Assembly: GCA_030694965.1 (NCBI GenBank)
Contig: JAUYTZ010000018.1
Location: 239,757-303,756 of the forward strand
Source of the DNA: Candidatus Paracaedibacteraceae bacterium
GTDB lineage: Bacteria > Pseudomonadota > Alphaproteobacteria > Paracaedibacterales > CAIOTO01
Direction of reading: 5' to 3'
Length of the DNA: 64,000 nucleotides
Part shown: one piece after another, positions 39,767 through 50,406 of the stretch
How the letters are laid out: each line of letters opens with the position of its first letter
Position numbering within the stretch: position 1 is the stretch's first letter
Translations under genes and position numbers: made by a program
Notes under the pieces: generated by a model
Seen by the model: only the letters and a program-made list of their open reading frames with translations
What the model was told of the DNA's origin: nothing
Databases searched by the model: none

Positions 39767-41080
39767 ATGACATCACATAAAGAATTCGAAATTAACAACG
39801 ACACTTCCGTTGAAGCATCCTGCGCACGCGCTTCTGCAACTGGATCTACTTCTTCATCACTTAGCGTAGCTTCAGCAGCCGGTATACAACCTTGGCATAA
39901 AGTTCTTATAGGCCTTATTAGCGGTATTGCTTGCGGATTTATATTGGGCGAACACGCTGCCTACTTAAAGCCAATAGGAGACATCTTTATTCGTTTAATC
40001 AAAATGATTGTCATGCCACTCATTTTTTTCTCTATTATTAATGGATTAAGTAATATTAAAGATGCCAATCAACTAGGGCGGATTGGTGTTAAAGCCGCGT
40101 CTGCTTATGTTTTATGCACATGCTTTGCAATCTTTTTGGGAATGTTCTCAGCATGGCTGTTTGAACCTGGCGCTGGACTTGTATTGAAAACAACATCAGC
40201 TCAAACAGTGCAGGTATTTAAGCCACTTGAAATGTTGATGAATATTATTCCAGATAACATCGTGGGTGCAATGGCGCAAGGAACGATTATGCAAGTCGTG
40301 TTCTTTTCAATTTTTTGCGGGATCACACTTGTGTTGATGGGACCTTCTGCAAAGCGTATTTTTGTAACAGTAAAAGATCTAACAGAAGTTGTTTTAACGA
40401 TGATTCGTATTATTGTTAAGTTTGCCCCAATCGCAGCATTTTGTTTGATGGCGTGGTGTGTTGGAACCCAAGGAACTGCGGTTTTGATGAGTTTAAGTAA
40501 GCTTATTATGGCTGGTGTATTTGCGTTCGTTATTCAATACTTTGTGTTTGGCGGCATGATTGCAACGTTTGGTCGTTTGTCGCCATTGCCTTTTTTCAAA
40601 AAGAGCTTTGAATACCAAGCTATGGCGTTTTCAACAAGTAGTACGAAAGCAGCTTTGCCTGTAACAATGTCTGTTTGTAGCGAAAAAATGGGTGTATCCA
40701 AGCTTAGTTCATCTTTTATATTACCCCTTGGGGCAACCATTAATATGGATGGTCTGGCAATCTATTTGGGGCTTTGTGCGCTTTGTTTTGCGCAAGCTGC
40801 AGGACACGTCTTGACCTATAGTGAATACGCAACGATTATTTTTACAGCAACCTTAGGGTCAATTGGCGGCGCAGGTATTCCAAGTGCGGCAATTGTTATG
40901 TTGCCTGTTGTTTTAGGTTCTGTTAATTTGCCACTTGAAGGCGTTCTTTTAATCACAGGTATTGACCGTTTAATGGATACATTCCGTACAACTGTCAGTA
41001 TTACTGGAGATGCAGCCGTGACATTGATCGTTGATAGCAGTGAAGGCATGTTGGATAAAGAGCAATATTACAAAAATTAG
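39767..41080 (+). CDS. Dicarboxylate/amino acid:cation symporter (DAACS family)
   Basis: FIRLIKMIVMPLIFFSIINGLSNI; AFSTSSTKAALPVTM; LPLGATINMDGLAIY; GIDRLMDTFRTTVSITGDAA. Confidence 0.95.
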   Translation: MTSHKEFEINNDTSVEASCARASATGSTSSSLSVASAAGIQPWHKVLIGLISGIACGFILGEHAAYLKPIGDIFIRLIKMIVMPLIFFSIINGLSNIKDANQLGRIGVKAASAYVLCTCFAIFLGMFSAWLFEPGAGLVLKTTSAQTVQVFKPLEMLMNIIPDNIVGAMAQGTIMQVVFFSIFCGITLVLMGPSAKRIFVTVKDLTEVVLTMIRIIVKFAPIAAFCLMAWCVGTQGTAVLMSLSKLIMAGVFAFVIQYFVFGGMIATFGRLSPLPFFKKSFEYQAMAFSTSSTKAALPVTMSVCSEKMGVSKLSSSFILPLGATINMDGLAIYLGLCALCFAQAAGHVLTYSEYATIIFTATLGSIGGAGIPSAAIVMLPVVLGSVNLPLEGVLLITGIDRLMDTFRTTVSITGDAAVTLIVDSSEGMLDKEQYYKN

Positions 41081-41100
41081 TGTCTGATAATTACAGCATA

Positions 41101-41126
41101 GAGGAGCTTTTTAGCTCCTTTTTTAT
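41101..41126 (+). terminator. Rho-independent terminator
   Basis: gaggagctttttagctccttttttatt. Confidence 0.75.
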
Positions 41127-41258
41127 TAATTCTATTGTTTGTTTGAAGGGCCTTAATATTATATTAATCAAACAAGTGCAATATTTAACTTTGTGAAGAA
41201 CCCCATTCACGGTAAACTAATTCATAAAATTTAATTTAATATACACGCAAGGCCTGTT

Positions 41259-42707
41259 ATGACAAAAACATATAATATTACACTTATTCCAGGTGATGGC
41301 ATTGGACCAGAAGTAACAACTGCAGCTCGCAGAATTATTGAAGCGACTGGTGTTTCAATTAATTGGGATGTGTGTGAAGCAGGTGCTGAAGTTTTTAAAA
41401 AGGGTCAAGCTACTGGAGTCCCGCAAGCAACGATTGATTCAATCATGCGTAATAAAGTTGCTCTTAAAGGGCCTTTAGAAACGCCAATTGGGTTTGGTGA
41501 AAAAAGTGCGAATGTAACACTTCGTAAATTGTTTGAGGCTTATGGTAATATTCGTCCTGTACGTGAAGTTCCTGGGATTAAAACACCATTTCAAGGACGG
41601 AATATTGATTTTGTAATCGTTCGTGAAAACCTTGAAGATTTATATGCAGGTATTGAACATATGCAAACGCCAGGTGTTGCACAGTGCTTGAAGATTATTT
41701 CGCGTAAGGGTTGTGAGAAAATTGTTCGATTAGCGTTTGAAGTTGCGCGTGCTGAGGGACGTAAAACGGTTCATTGTGCAACTAAAGCAAATATTATGAA
41801 GCTGAGTGAAGGCCTCATGAAGCGCACGTTTGAAGAGATTGCAAAGGAATACCCTGACATTCAAGCTGAACATATTATTGTTGATAACGCTGCGCATCAA
41901 TTGGTGCGTCGTCCAGAACAATTTGATGTGATCGTAACAACAAATATGAATGGTGATATTTTAAGTGATTTAGGATCAGGTTTGATTGGCGGACTTGGTT
42001 TTGCGCCAGGGGCAAATATTGGTGATGATTATGCTATTTTTGAAGCTGTTCATGGATCTGCACCCAAATATGCTGGTAAAAATACAATCAACCCAACAGC
42101 TGTTGTTATGTCAGGCGTCATGATGCTTCGTCATTTAGGTGAGTTTGAAGCAGCGAATGCGATTGAGCAAGCTTTGTTTGTTACTCTTGATATAGATGGC
42201 ATCCAAACACGTGATACCTTTGGAAATGAAGGTGCCGCATCAACATCAGCATTTGCAGATGCAATTATAAAAAATCTTGGTAGGAAACATAGTACGTGCG
42301 CTTCACGTAATTATCAGCGGGTAAAATTGCCAAAGGTATCAAAAGCACCTGACCTTGTGAAAGTGACTGCGCGTCAAGTAAACGGTTTAGATGTCTTTTT
42401 GGAATCATCTGTAGATTTTAACACAGTTGGCAAAACTTTAGAGACTGCTGTTGAAGGAACTCTTGTTTGTCTTAAAATGATTTCAAGCCGAGGCGTGAAA
42501 TTATACCCAGGTTCAAATCCAGCGGTTGATGTCATTGATATGTTGACAGCACGTTTTAGTGTACGCGAAACAGCTTATGATTTAACGGATTCTGATATCG
42601 CTGATATTATGTTGCGTATTTCAAAAAACAATCGTTGGAACCATATTGAAAAACTCAATATGTTCGATGGGAAGCCAGGATATACAAAGGCACACGGCGA
42701 AGACTAG
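41259..42707 (+). CDS. icd: Isocitrate dehydrogenase (long form with C-terminal domain)
   Basis: LIPGDGIGPEVT; KGPLETPIGFGEKSANVTLRK; TTNMNGDILSDLGSGLIGGLG; 482 aa with extra C-terminal domain. Confidence 0.95.
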   Translation: MTKTYNITLIPGDGIGPEVTTAARRIIEATGVSINWDVCEAGAEVFKKGQATGVPQATIDSIMRNKVALKGPLETPIGFGEKSANVTLRKLFEAYGNIRPVREVPGIKTPFQGRNIDFVIVRENLEDLYAGIEHMQTPGVAQCLKIISRKGCEKIVRLAFEVARAEGRKTVHCATKANIMKLSEGLMKRTFEEIAKEYPDIQAEHIIVDNAAHQLVRRPEQFDVIVTTNMNGDILSDLGSGLIGGLGFAPGANIGDDYAIFEAVHGSAPKYAGKNTINPTAVVMSGVMMLRHLGEFEAANAIEQALFVTLDIDGIQTRDTFGNEGAASTSAFADAIIKNLGRKHSTCASRNYQRVKLPKVSKAPDLVKVTARQVNGLDVFLESSVDFNTVGKTLETAVEGTLVCLKMISSRGVKLYPGSNPAVDVIDMLTARFSVRETAYDLTDSDIADIMLRISKNNRWNHIEKLNMFDGKPGYTKAHGED

Positions 42708-42880
42708 TCTTCAATTTCATTAATGACCGATTGTTGCAACGTTCTGCTGGATTTTTAGTGCTCATTTACTTTGGTAAACTCCTCGTCTCAAACTATTAAT
42801 CGTTTAGCACTTGGTCATTTTTAAAACTGAAATAAATTCTAATTAATAAAATGTTCTAACTTTAATAATGGTGGATTGAG

Positions 42881-44263
42881 ATGAACACACGTATAGCAAA
42901 AGATACCATGGGTGAAGTTGAAGTTGATGTCTCCCGTTATTGGGGGGCTCAAACAGAAAGATCTCGGAGTAATTTTAAAATTGGTGGTGAGCTTATGCCT
43001 TTGCCATTAATTTACGCTTTTGCACATTTAAAATACATAGCTGCAGAGGTCAATGGTACTTTGGGGTTGCTTAAGCCAGAGTGGGTTGATGCCATTAAGT
43101 CTGCCGCAGCAGAAATATCTGATGGCAAACTCGATGAGCATTTTCCCCTTGTTGTTTGGCAAACGGGATCTGGAACACAAACAAATATGAATTTAAATGA
43201 AGTCATTGCACATCGTGCAAATATGATTTTAGGGGCATCTGTAGATATACATGGAGCTATTCATCCTAATGACCACGTAAATATGGGGCAGTCGTCAAAC
43301 GATAGCTTCCCAACAGCGATGCATATTGCAGCAACACTTTCCGTTCATGAAAAACTTTTGCCCGCACTAAAGCATATGCTTTGGATTTTGAAAGATAAAG
43401 CACAAGCTTTTGATGGGCTGATTAAAGTTGGCCGTACGCATTTACAAGACGCTACTCCAGTGACATTAGGACAAGAATTTAGTGCCTATGCTATGCAGGT
43501 AAAGCTTGGTATTGATCGTATTGAATCAACAATGCCGCGTGTATACCGTTTAGCGCAAGGAGGAACAGCAGTCGGAACGGGGATTAATTGCAAGAAAGGT
43601 TTTAAAGAGGCTTTTGCAATAAAATTAAGCGAACGATTAGGATATCCATTTGAAACGGCGGAGAATTTATTTGAAGCGCTTGCCACGCATGATGCCTTAG
43701 TTGAGTTGTCAGGTCAGTTAAATGTTTTAGCTGTAAGTTTTATGAAAATAGCGAATGATATTCGTTGGTTAGGTTCTGGTCCAAGATGTGGTTTAGGCGA
43801 AATTTACTTGCCTGAAAATGAACCTGGATCATCTATTATGCCAGGAAAAGTAAACCCAACGCAGGCTGAGGCTATGACTATGGTTTGCTGTCAGGTTATG
43901 GGAAATCATACAACAATTACGGTTGCAGGATCGCAAGGGCATTTTGAATTAAATGTGTTTAAACCTGTGATTATTTTAAATCTTTTGCAATCTATTACGT
44001 TATTAGCAGACGCTGCGATGAGTTTTTCTGATAATTGCTTAGTTGGTATTACAGCAAATGAAGATCGTTTGAAATCAAATATTGAGAAGTCATTAATGCT
44101 GGTGACAGCACTTAATCCCATTGTTGGGTATGAAAAAGCTGCAACCATTGCTAAGTGCGCATTAAAACAAGATATTAGCCTTAAAGAAGCTACACTTAAG
44201 TTAGGGTATTTAAGTGCAGCTGAATTTGATGCGGCCGTTGTTCCAGAAAAGATGCTGAGATAA
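42881..44263 (+). CDS. fumC: Fumarate hydratase class II
   Basis: [70 protein letters not shown]. Confidence 0.98.
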   Translation: MNTRIAKDTMGEVEVDVSRYWGAQTERSRSNFKIGGELMPLPLIYAFAHLKYIAAEVNGTLGLLKPEWVDAIKSAAAEISDGKLDEHFPLVVWQTGSGTQTNMNLNEVIAHRANMILGASVDIHGAIHPNDHVNMGQSSNDSFPTAMHIAATLSVHEKLLPALKHMLWILKDKAQAFDGLIKVGRTHLQDATPVTLGQEFSAYAMQVKLGIDRIESTMPRVYRLAQGGTAVGTGINCKKGFKEAFAIKLSERLGYPFETAENLFEALATHDALVELSGQLNVLAVSFMKIANDIRWLGSGPRCGLGEIYLPENEPGSSIMPGKVNPTQAEAMTMVCCQVMGNHTTITVAGSQGHFELNVFKPVIILNLLQSITLLADAAMSFSDNCLVGITANEDRLKSNIEKSLMLVTALNPIVGYEKAATIAKCALKQDISLKEATLKLGYLSAAEFDAAVVPEKMLR

Positions 44264-44331
44264 TTAATTTACGCCACTTCAAACCAATTTGTTGATTTCT
44301 TTGCTTTGTTCGATTATGGTAGTAATTGAAT

Positions 44332-44407
44332 GTCCCCTTCGTCTAGTGGCCTAGGATACCACCCTCTCACGGTGTAGACACGGGTTCGACTCCCGTAGGG
44401 GACGCCA
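44332..44407 (+). tRNA. tRNA-Glu (anticodon CTC), CCA encoded
   Basis: gtccccttcgtctagtggcctaggataccaccctctcacggtgtagacacgggttcgactcccgtaggggacgcca folds as a canonical tRNA-Glu; loop CTCTCAC. Confidence 0.95.
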
Positions 44408-44497
44408 AATTTTCATTTTATAGCGTTCAATCCCATCTAAAAACCCCCAAGAACATAATGATTTACCCATCTTATGGTTTATTTTGTGGTATTTTAA

Positions 44498-44625
44498 AAA
44501 GATTAATATATTTCTTAATAGAAAAGAGAATTTATATTCCCTTTTCTACTTGTGGCTGGCCAAAAGCAATGATAAAAAATACTTATTCAAAAAGCTGCAG
44601 GATAGCAAATTTCTAATCAAAATAT
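44498..44625. repeat. Diverged ~130-bp direct repeat, copy 1 (upstream of the first accessory gene)
   Basis: Aligns nearly ungapped with 57637-57765; shared blocks aaagattaa, aatttatattc, acttgtg, aaaagc.atgataaaa, agga.agcaaat, caaaata. Confidence 0.8.
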
Positions 44626-44733
44626 TTAAATTTTGATTTATTCTTAATAAATTCTATTAGTAAATTTTATTATATTTTTTTGTATAAAATCAGAATCCAG
44701 TATACCTAAAATATCATAAGGGGAGTTATATAA

Positions 44734-45648
44734 ATGTTCTTATCTAAAAATTACACCAATGTATTATCTGTAAGTTTTTATGCTCTTTTTTTATGTTTTT
44801 CGTTTAAAGCACAGTGTCACGTTCTTAAAGATCACGTGATGTCTGTTCAAGAGTTCAAAGATGCCATAAATAATGATGATTTTTTAAAAGCTGAAAAGCT
44901 GACTACCTTAGATAAGCCTTTAAGTGAACTTGAGATAGAGTTGATTGAGTTAGCCTTAAAAAATCAAAATAAGAGCTATGGAGGAATTTTTGAAAAAGGA
45001 CGAGAGATTCATAAATTTCAAGGTAGTACTCTCCTTGTTGGCGGGGGAAAAACAGCTGGAAACTGGGGGGAGAATGATGGCAAAACAATTTTATTTAATT
45101 TTCAAAATGAGAAAAAAGAAATTAGCGAACTTATTGATAAGCTAAATTCAGGAGAATGGGACTTTGATCCATACACAGGAAGGAAATTTCATTCTGATAA
45201 TGAAAAATATATATATACCTCTAAGCTTAAAGAAAAAATAAAATTGTATGAGAAAGCATTTAAAGAAAAAAACAATGACATTTTAAAACGATATTATATT
45301 TTGAATATTGAATATAAAATAAAACCCGATATAATTGCGTCAATTAATAATAGAGACGATATGAATAAGATTCCAAATAAAAAATTTTCCCAGGTGGAAT
45401 TTGAAAATGTTCCATGTGATGTTTTTCTTAACCCTGCTTTGTATCCAATTTTAGAAAGGATAACTAAAACAAACGGGTCCATTACATTTTCAATGTCTCA
45501 TATATGTCGTCGTTTAATTGTTCCGGTGATTCGTAACACAAAATTTAATAAACAATTTATAAGAGCTTTAAAAGAAAAGATGTACAATAATTCTGGTGAA
45601 ATGGATTCCGATTATGGTTCGTGCGAAATTACTGTAAAAAACATGTAA
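44734..45648 (+). CDS. Exported methyltransferase-like (Rossmann-like) protein, paralog A
   Basis: Signal segment; STLLVGGGKTAGNWGENDGKTILFNF; KPDIIASINNRDDMNKIPNKKFSQVEFENVPCDVFLNPALYPILERITKTNGSI resembles SAM-methyltransferase post-motifs. Confidence 0.6.
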   Translation: MFLSKNYTNVLSVSFYALFLCFSFKAQCHVLKDHVMSVQEFKDAINNDDFLKAEKLTTLDKPLSELEIELIELALKNQNKSYGGIFEKGREIHKFQGSTLLVGGGKTAGNWGENDGKTILFNFQNEKKEISELIDKLNSGEWDFDPYTGRKFHSDNEKYIYTSKLKEKIKLYEKAFKEKNNDILKRYYILNIEYKIKPDIIASINNRDDMNKIPNKKFSQVEFENVPCDVFLNPALYPILERITKTNGSITFSMSHICRRLIVPVIRNTKFNKQFIRALKEKMYNNSGEMDSDYGSCEITVKNM

Positions 45649-45751
45649 TTTTTTCGTCAATCTTCGTTTTTTATCTAAAGTTTTCTTTATTTATAATAAA
45701 TCAGCATAACAATGCATTAAAATAAATCATTTAAAATAGGGTAGGAACAGT

Positions 45752-46651
45752 ATGAATTTTTATAAAGCGCAGCTTTTTCTTTTGCTCTTATTTTTAACGC
45801 TTTCAAAAGCTGATCCTGCTTTATGCGGTTCAAGAGACAGTGTTATGACCGTTATACAATTTCAGCATGCAATTAATAATTATGATTTTTTTAAAAAAAA
45901 GAAAACAACTTTAAAAAATAGCCCTTTAGACAAATATGAACTTAAAATGATTGAGGCTGCAATAAGCCAAGATAAAGTAGATTTTGGGGGAGAATTTGAT
46001 AGCGGGCGTGAAGTAAATAATTTTATGGGGCAAATACTTGTTGTGGGTGGCGGAAAATTAAAAGGTACATATGGTGAAAATCAGGGAAAAACGGCACTTT
46101 TGGATTTTTCAAAAGAAGACAACGAAATTGTGGATTTGATACATAAGCTTCAATCTGGTGAATGGCAAGAAGACCCATATACTGGGATTAAGTTTAATAA
46201 TTATAAAGACAAAGAGGCTTATATAAAAGAATTACAGCGTAAACAAAAGCTTTATAAAAAGGCATTTGATCAGAAGAATAGGGATACATTGGAACGTTAT
46301 TATACACTCAATATAGCTAAAGATGTTCAACCAGATATTTTGGCATCCATAACAAGTGAATCTGATATGAAGAAGATTCCTGATCATAAGTTTGCGCGAG
46401 TCGAATTCGAGAATGTTCCATGTCCGGTATTTTTAAATCCAAAGCTTTATAAAATTTTATCTCGAATTACTAAGCCTGGAGGGAAAATTGAACTCTCTGT
46501 AACAAACGCATGCAGAAGGTTGATTGCCCCTGTTATTCAAAACACTAAATTTGGTGAAGAATATTCCAAAATTTTAAAATCACAATATAATCTTTTAGAA
46601 ACTTTGCACCCTACGTATCACAGACTTACATTTGAAATTACCAATAATTAA
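45752..46651 (+). CDS. Exported methyltransferase-like (Rossmann-like) protein, paralog B
   Basis: Signal segment; clearly homologous to 44734-45648 (FEKGREIHKF/FDSGREVNNF; VEFENVPCxVFLNPxLY; ACRRLIxPVIxNTKF). Confidence 0.6.
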   Translation: MNFYKAQLFLLLLFLTLSKADPALCGSRDSVMTVIQFQHAINNYDFFKKKKTTLKNSPLDKYELKMIEAAISQDKVDFGGEFDSGREVNNFMGQILVVGGGKLKGTYGENQGKTALLDFSKEDNEIVDLIHKLQSGEWQEDPYTGIKFNNYKDKEAYIKELQRKQKLYKKAFDQKNRDTLERYYTLNIAKDVQPDILASITSESDMKKIPDHKFARVEFENVPCPVFLNPKLYKILSRITKPGGKIELSVTNACRRLIAPVIQNTKFGEEYSKILKSQYNLLETLHPTYHRLTFEITNN

Positions 46652-46763
46652 GCGACAAATAAGGTTAATAGTTTAAAAAAAACCAGCTCAAAATTTTGTT
46701 TAAAAAATTATTTTCCCTAATTGCAATGCTTTTTAGATTAATGAAAAATAGTGAGATAAGCGT

Positions 46764-48011
46764 ATGAGAGTTAAAAAAGTGCCTAGAAACATTTTATGGA
46801 GCTGTGTTTTAGGTCACGGACTTGAGATGTATGATTTTACTTTGTTTGGTGCCTTTACCCCTCTTATAGCTCTTCATTTTTTTTCCGCCACTGGGGATGA
46901 AAGATCTTTCGTGCCTGCTCTTTTGGCGCTATCAGTAGGGTATGTTGCTAGGCCATTTGGGGCGATCATTTTTGGCTATATTGGTGATGTTTATGGACGA
47001 AAGAGAAGTTTAATTATCACTATGTCAATAGCCTCCACAGCAACAGGTATAATTGGATTTTGTCCGACTTATACCTCTATAGGCATATTTTCTTCTGTAT
47101 TATTATTTATTGCTCGATTTATGCAAGGATTATGTGTTGGAGCTGAGACATCTGATGCATCTGTATTCTTAATTGAGCATTGCCCGCCTGAACGATCATC
47201 GTACGGGAGCTCTATGATTTTTCTATCGGGTGGTGTTGGGTGTTTGATTGCTTTATTCATCAGTAAAATTTTCATAAAGTTTGAGTGTGAATGGGCCTGG
47301 CGCATTCCTTTTATTATTGGTTTTTTTGCAGGAGCGTTCATTATTTATCTAAGATACAGGGTTCAAGAAAGTATCGAATTTATTAATATTAGGAAGGACA
47401 AGGCCTCTTTAAACTTTTCTTTTTTTAAAAATTTAATTCAACAGTATAGGTCAGGCATAGGACAGGCTATTTTGTGCGGTTTCTTATCTGGAATTACATC
47501 CACTACCATTGTAGTTATTGTTAACCTTTATCTTCATAAAGTCTTTAATGTAAGTGTTTCTGATGCTCTTTCGTTTTCGGTGTATGGCATGATCCCATTC
47601 ATTATTTCTTGTTATTTTTGTGGAAAGATTGCCTCGACCAATACTAGAAATCATATCATTATGGGAGGTGTTTTAGGGCTTCTTTTTTTTGCTGGACCAT
47701 ATTTTTATTTAATTGGTACAGGTATAACTATTAACATAATTTCTGCCCAAATTATATTAGGTGCTTTAGCAGGGTCGTTTATAGCTTCCATCAACTCATT
47801 CTTAGCAGAGCAATTTCCAGCTGAAGTGAGGTGCACAGGAGTAAGTGTAGGATACAATACTGGCTATGCCTTAACTTCTGGATTATATCCTTTAATGGCC
47901 TTCAAGCTTATTGATATGACAGAAAATATATATTCTCCTGCTATATTTATGGTTGCTTTTGCATTTGTAACACTACTATCTGTGTATAAAAGACATAATG
48001 AGAACCGATAA
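46764..48011 (+). CDS. MFS transporter (metabolite:H+ symporter-like)
   Basis: GHGLEMYDFTLFGAFTPLIALHFF; RPFGAIIFGYIGDVYGRKRSLI; RFMQGLCVGAE; AEQFPAEVRCTGVSVGYN. Confidence 0.9.
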   Translation: MRVKKVPRNILWSCVLGHGLEMYDFTLFGAFTPLIALHFFSATGDERSFVPALLALSVGYVARPFGAIIFGYIGDVYGRKRSLIITMSIASTATGIIGFCPTYTSIGIFSSVLLFIARFMQGLCVGAETSDASVFLIEHCPPERSSYGSSMIFLSGGVGCLIALFISKIFIKFECEWAWRIPFIIGFFAGAFIIYLRYRVQESIEFINIRKDKASLNFSFFKNLIQQYRSGIGQAILCGFLSGITSTTIVVIVNLYLHKVFNVSVSDALSFSVYGMIPFIISCYFCGKIASTNTRNHIIMGGVLGLLFFAGPYFYLIGTGITINIISAQIILGALAGSFIASINSFLAEQFPAEVRCTGVSVGYNTGYALTSGLYPLMAFKLIDMTENIYSPAIFMVAFAFVTLLSVYKRHNENR

Positions 48012-48132
48012 ATTTTGCGTTAGCCGGTAGAACAATCAAATAATTAAATAAAAATGTGTTATTTTTAGTATTTGAATATTTAATATTTTAAAACGAAATA
48101 TTTCATAAATATAATTCGATTTTTGTCTCAAT

Positions 48133-48903
48133 TTATAGAATATCTTGGTGATATAAAACTTTGCTTTGCTCAAAGGATAATGCGCCTTTATAGACTCTTG
48201 TTGGTCCGATAGACCCAGGCCACTGATCAACAGTTACTCCGTCCCATTGCCCTCTTCCAATTTGAAATTCATTAGTTGCATTCCATAATACCCATGAAGT
48301 TGGTATTGGGGTATTTTGAAATTGATTAGATGTTGGAATATATAACTTTATGCAGCGATTTTCTATGTCGCAAACTGCTACTAAAAAAGTCCACTTATTT
48401 AAATTATCTGTGCTTAAAATTTCGCTAGAGCAAGCATGAATTCCTGGAAAATCCATGCTTATAGGTGCTAAGGCAAAACACCATTTATAAATGATTTTAG
48501 GTGTTTCATTTAATTGATTTTCTTTGTATTTGCGTAGCCCTAGGTAGAACCCTGCATGAGTCTTGGAATTTTGGCTCACTGCAGTTAAAGCATTTCTCCC
48601 TTCCTCTAAATTAATTTCATTATTTAGCAATTCTCCGCTGAGACGAACCCAAATTGCTACACTGAAGCTTTCATTTGTGTTGATTATCGCAGATGTGCTG
48701 CTTAACCATTGGTTTCTTCCATTAAGGTTGGCTGCGCTGAATAGTTGAGGGTCTTTAGTGAATTTTGGATTGCCGACGGGAAAAAGCATATGTCCATTTT
48801 TTGATACATCAGGAACACTAATTTCAGTGTCAGAGAAATTCCACTGGGCTTTTAGTTCAGGGAAAATATCTGTATGAAGGTCTTTCACATTGATTCGTTG
48901 CAT
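48133..48903 (-). CDS. LamG/ConA-like jelly-roll protein, copy 1
   Basis: Start set at ATG 48903 preceded by agaaggagttgat; SFSVAIWVRLSG; NKWTFLVAVCDIENRCIKLYI; FQIGRGQWDGVTVDQWPGSIGPTRVYKGAL. Confidence 0.8.
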   Translation of the reverse strand: MQRINVKDLHTDIFPELKAQWNFSDTEISVPDVSKNGHMLFPVGNPKFTKDPQLFSAANLNGRNQWLSSTSAIINTNESFSVAIWVRLSGELLNNEINLEEGRNALTAVSQNSKTHAGFYLGLRKYKENQLNETPKIIYKWCFALAPISMDFPGIHACSSEILSTDNLNKWTFLVAVCDIENRCIKLYIPTSNQFQNTPIPTSWVLWNATNEFQIGRGQWDGVTVDQWPGSIGPTRVYKGALSFEQSKVLYHQDIL

Positions 48904-49291
48904 ATCAACTCCTTCTGTAAAAATAACTACCGGATTAATCATGAATCCAGTCAGCATTCTAGAGAATGCATTATTTTGTTCTTCTATAATTTCACAAAAA
49001 TAACAAAATAGCTTAAATTTGGCTGCATCTTAAATTTAGCTGCATCTTATCATTTTATTTAACATCGTCAATTTAAATTTGAGATGGATTTTTTGATGTG
49101 ATCCTGTTTGGCAGAGACACAAAAGTAGACAAAGCTGATAGAATATACAACTTTGCTTCCTATTTTTATTAAATTCTAAAATTAATTGAATATTGTGTTT
49201 AAATTCAATATATGCAAATTAACAATCTGCGTTGACAAAAGTAGGACTAGTAATATTATAGCGTTATGTTATTTATCTTTTGGAGTAATAT

Positions 49292-50338
49292 ATGATAGCT
49301 AAAATATTATTTATTTTGTATTTTTCTTTTTCGTCTTATGCTGCATATTCAATGCCGCTAAAAAATTTAATTGTAATGGGGGTATTAACCGGTATGGAAA
49401 CAAGTGCTTTTGTTGGAAGGCCGGTTTTTAATAGATATATGTCAAATAAAATAGTAAATCAAGATACACGCTTCACCAAAAATTTCGATTTAGGAAGTAG
49501 AAATCATTTTTCTTCTTTCAGTGAAGGTGGGTGGGATGATCCTGCTTTTGTTACACCTCAAAAGCACGTCACAGCATTGCCTAGTCATTACGATGAAAGG
49601 CCAGATCACTATGACATTTTTAATGAAGAAAACTCAATAGGAATGAATGAAAGGGTGGTTCATTTACTTGAAAAACATACGCCTTTATGTTCCTCCATTT
49701 TGGACGTCACATGTGGCACCGGGTCTCAATTTTTTTCGCTTACACACAAAGGTTACAAAGTTACTGGATCAGATATAAGTGAAAAAATGCTAGAGGTAGC
49801 TCGAGAAAAAGCTATAAAACACTACCCAGCGTTGGTAAGCAACTTGCATCACGCTGATATGCGCTTTGTTAAGCTAGGCCGCTTCGATGGAGCGATTTCG
49901 ATGTTTAATGCAGTTGGTCATCTTACTAAAGAGGATTTTGAACTTGCAATGCGTAATATTGCTTCCAATTTAAACAAAGGGGGCGTTTATATTTTTGATA
50001 TTTTTAACGCTGACTATTTAAGGCATGGAAGTAATATTTCTAAACTTACTATAGACTTTATAAAAAGCCAGAAAGCACACGCAATAAGAGAAATTCAATA
50101 CAGCGATATTGATAGCAAGGGTGTTCTTGCATCATATACACTTCGTTATCAAACAGATCCATTGGGTAATCATGCTGTTTCAAGGAATGTTCAAACGCTT
50201 CAGGTGTATACGGCTGAAGAGCTTGCAAATATGCTTCAACAATCTGGTTTTAAAGTTATAGAACAATGCGGAATTGATGGAGAAAAAATTTCTCCTACAG
50301 AAACTGAAAGGCTTTTTACAATAGCTAGCAAAATATAG
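49292..50338 (+). CDS. Class I SAM-dependent methyltransferase with N-terminal signal-like segment
   Basis: SSILDVTCGTGSQFFSLTHKGYKVTGSDISEKMLEVAREKA; N-term MIAKILFILYFSFSSYAAYSMP. Confidence 0.88.
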   Translation: MIAKILFILYFSFSSYAAYSMPLKNLIVMGVLTGMETSAFVGRPVFNRYMSNKIVNQDTRFTKNFDLGSRNHFSSFSEGGWDDPAFVTPQKHVTALPSHYDERPDHYDIFNEENSIGMNERVVHLLEKHTPLCSSILDVTCGTGSQFFSLTHKGYKVTGSDISEKMLEVAREKAIKHYPALVSNLHHADMRFVKLGRFDGAISMFNAVGHLTKEDFELAMRNIASNLNKGGVYIFDIFNADYLRHGSNISKLTIDFIKSQKAHAIREIQYSDIDSKGVLASYTLRYQTDPLGNHAVSRNVQTLQVYTAEELANMLQQSGFKVIEQCGIDGEKISPTETERLFTIASKI

Positions 50339-50406
50339 AGGTTGTAATTTTCAGCACTGAACCAATTTTATATGCCAATTATGCGTTGATTTAATAGGAG
50401 AAAATA

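Noticed and set aside
49080-49290. Third copy of the ~130-bp repeat upstream of the methyltransferase gene
   Set aside because: Only a short AT-rich match (aactttgctt...tattaa); insufficient.
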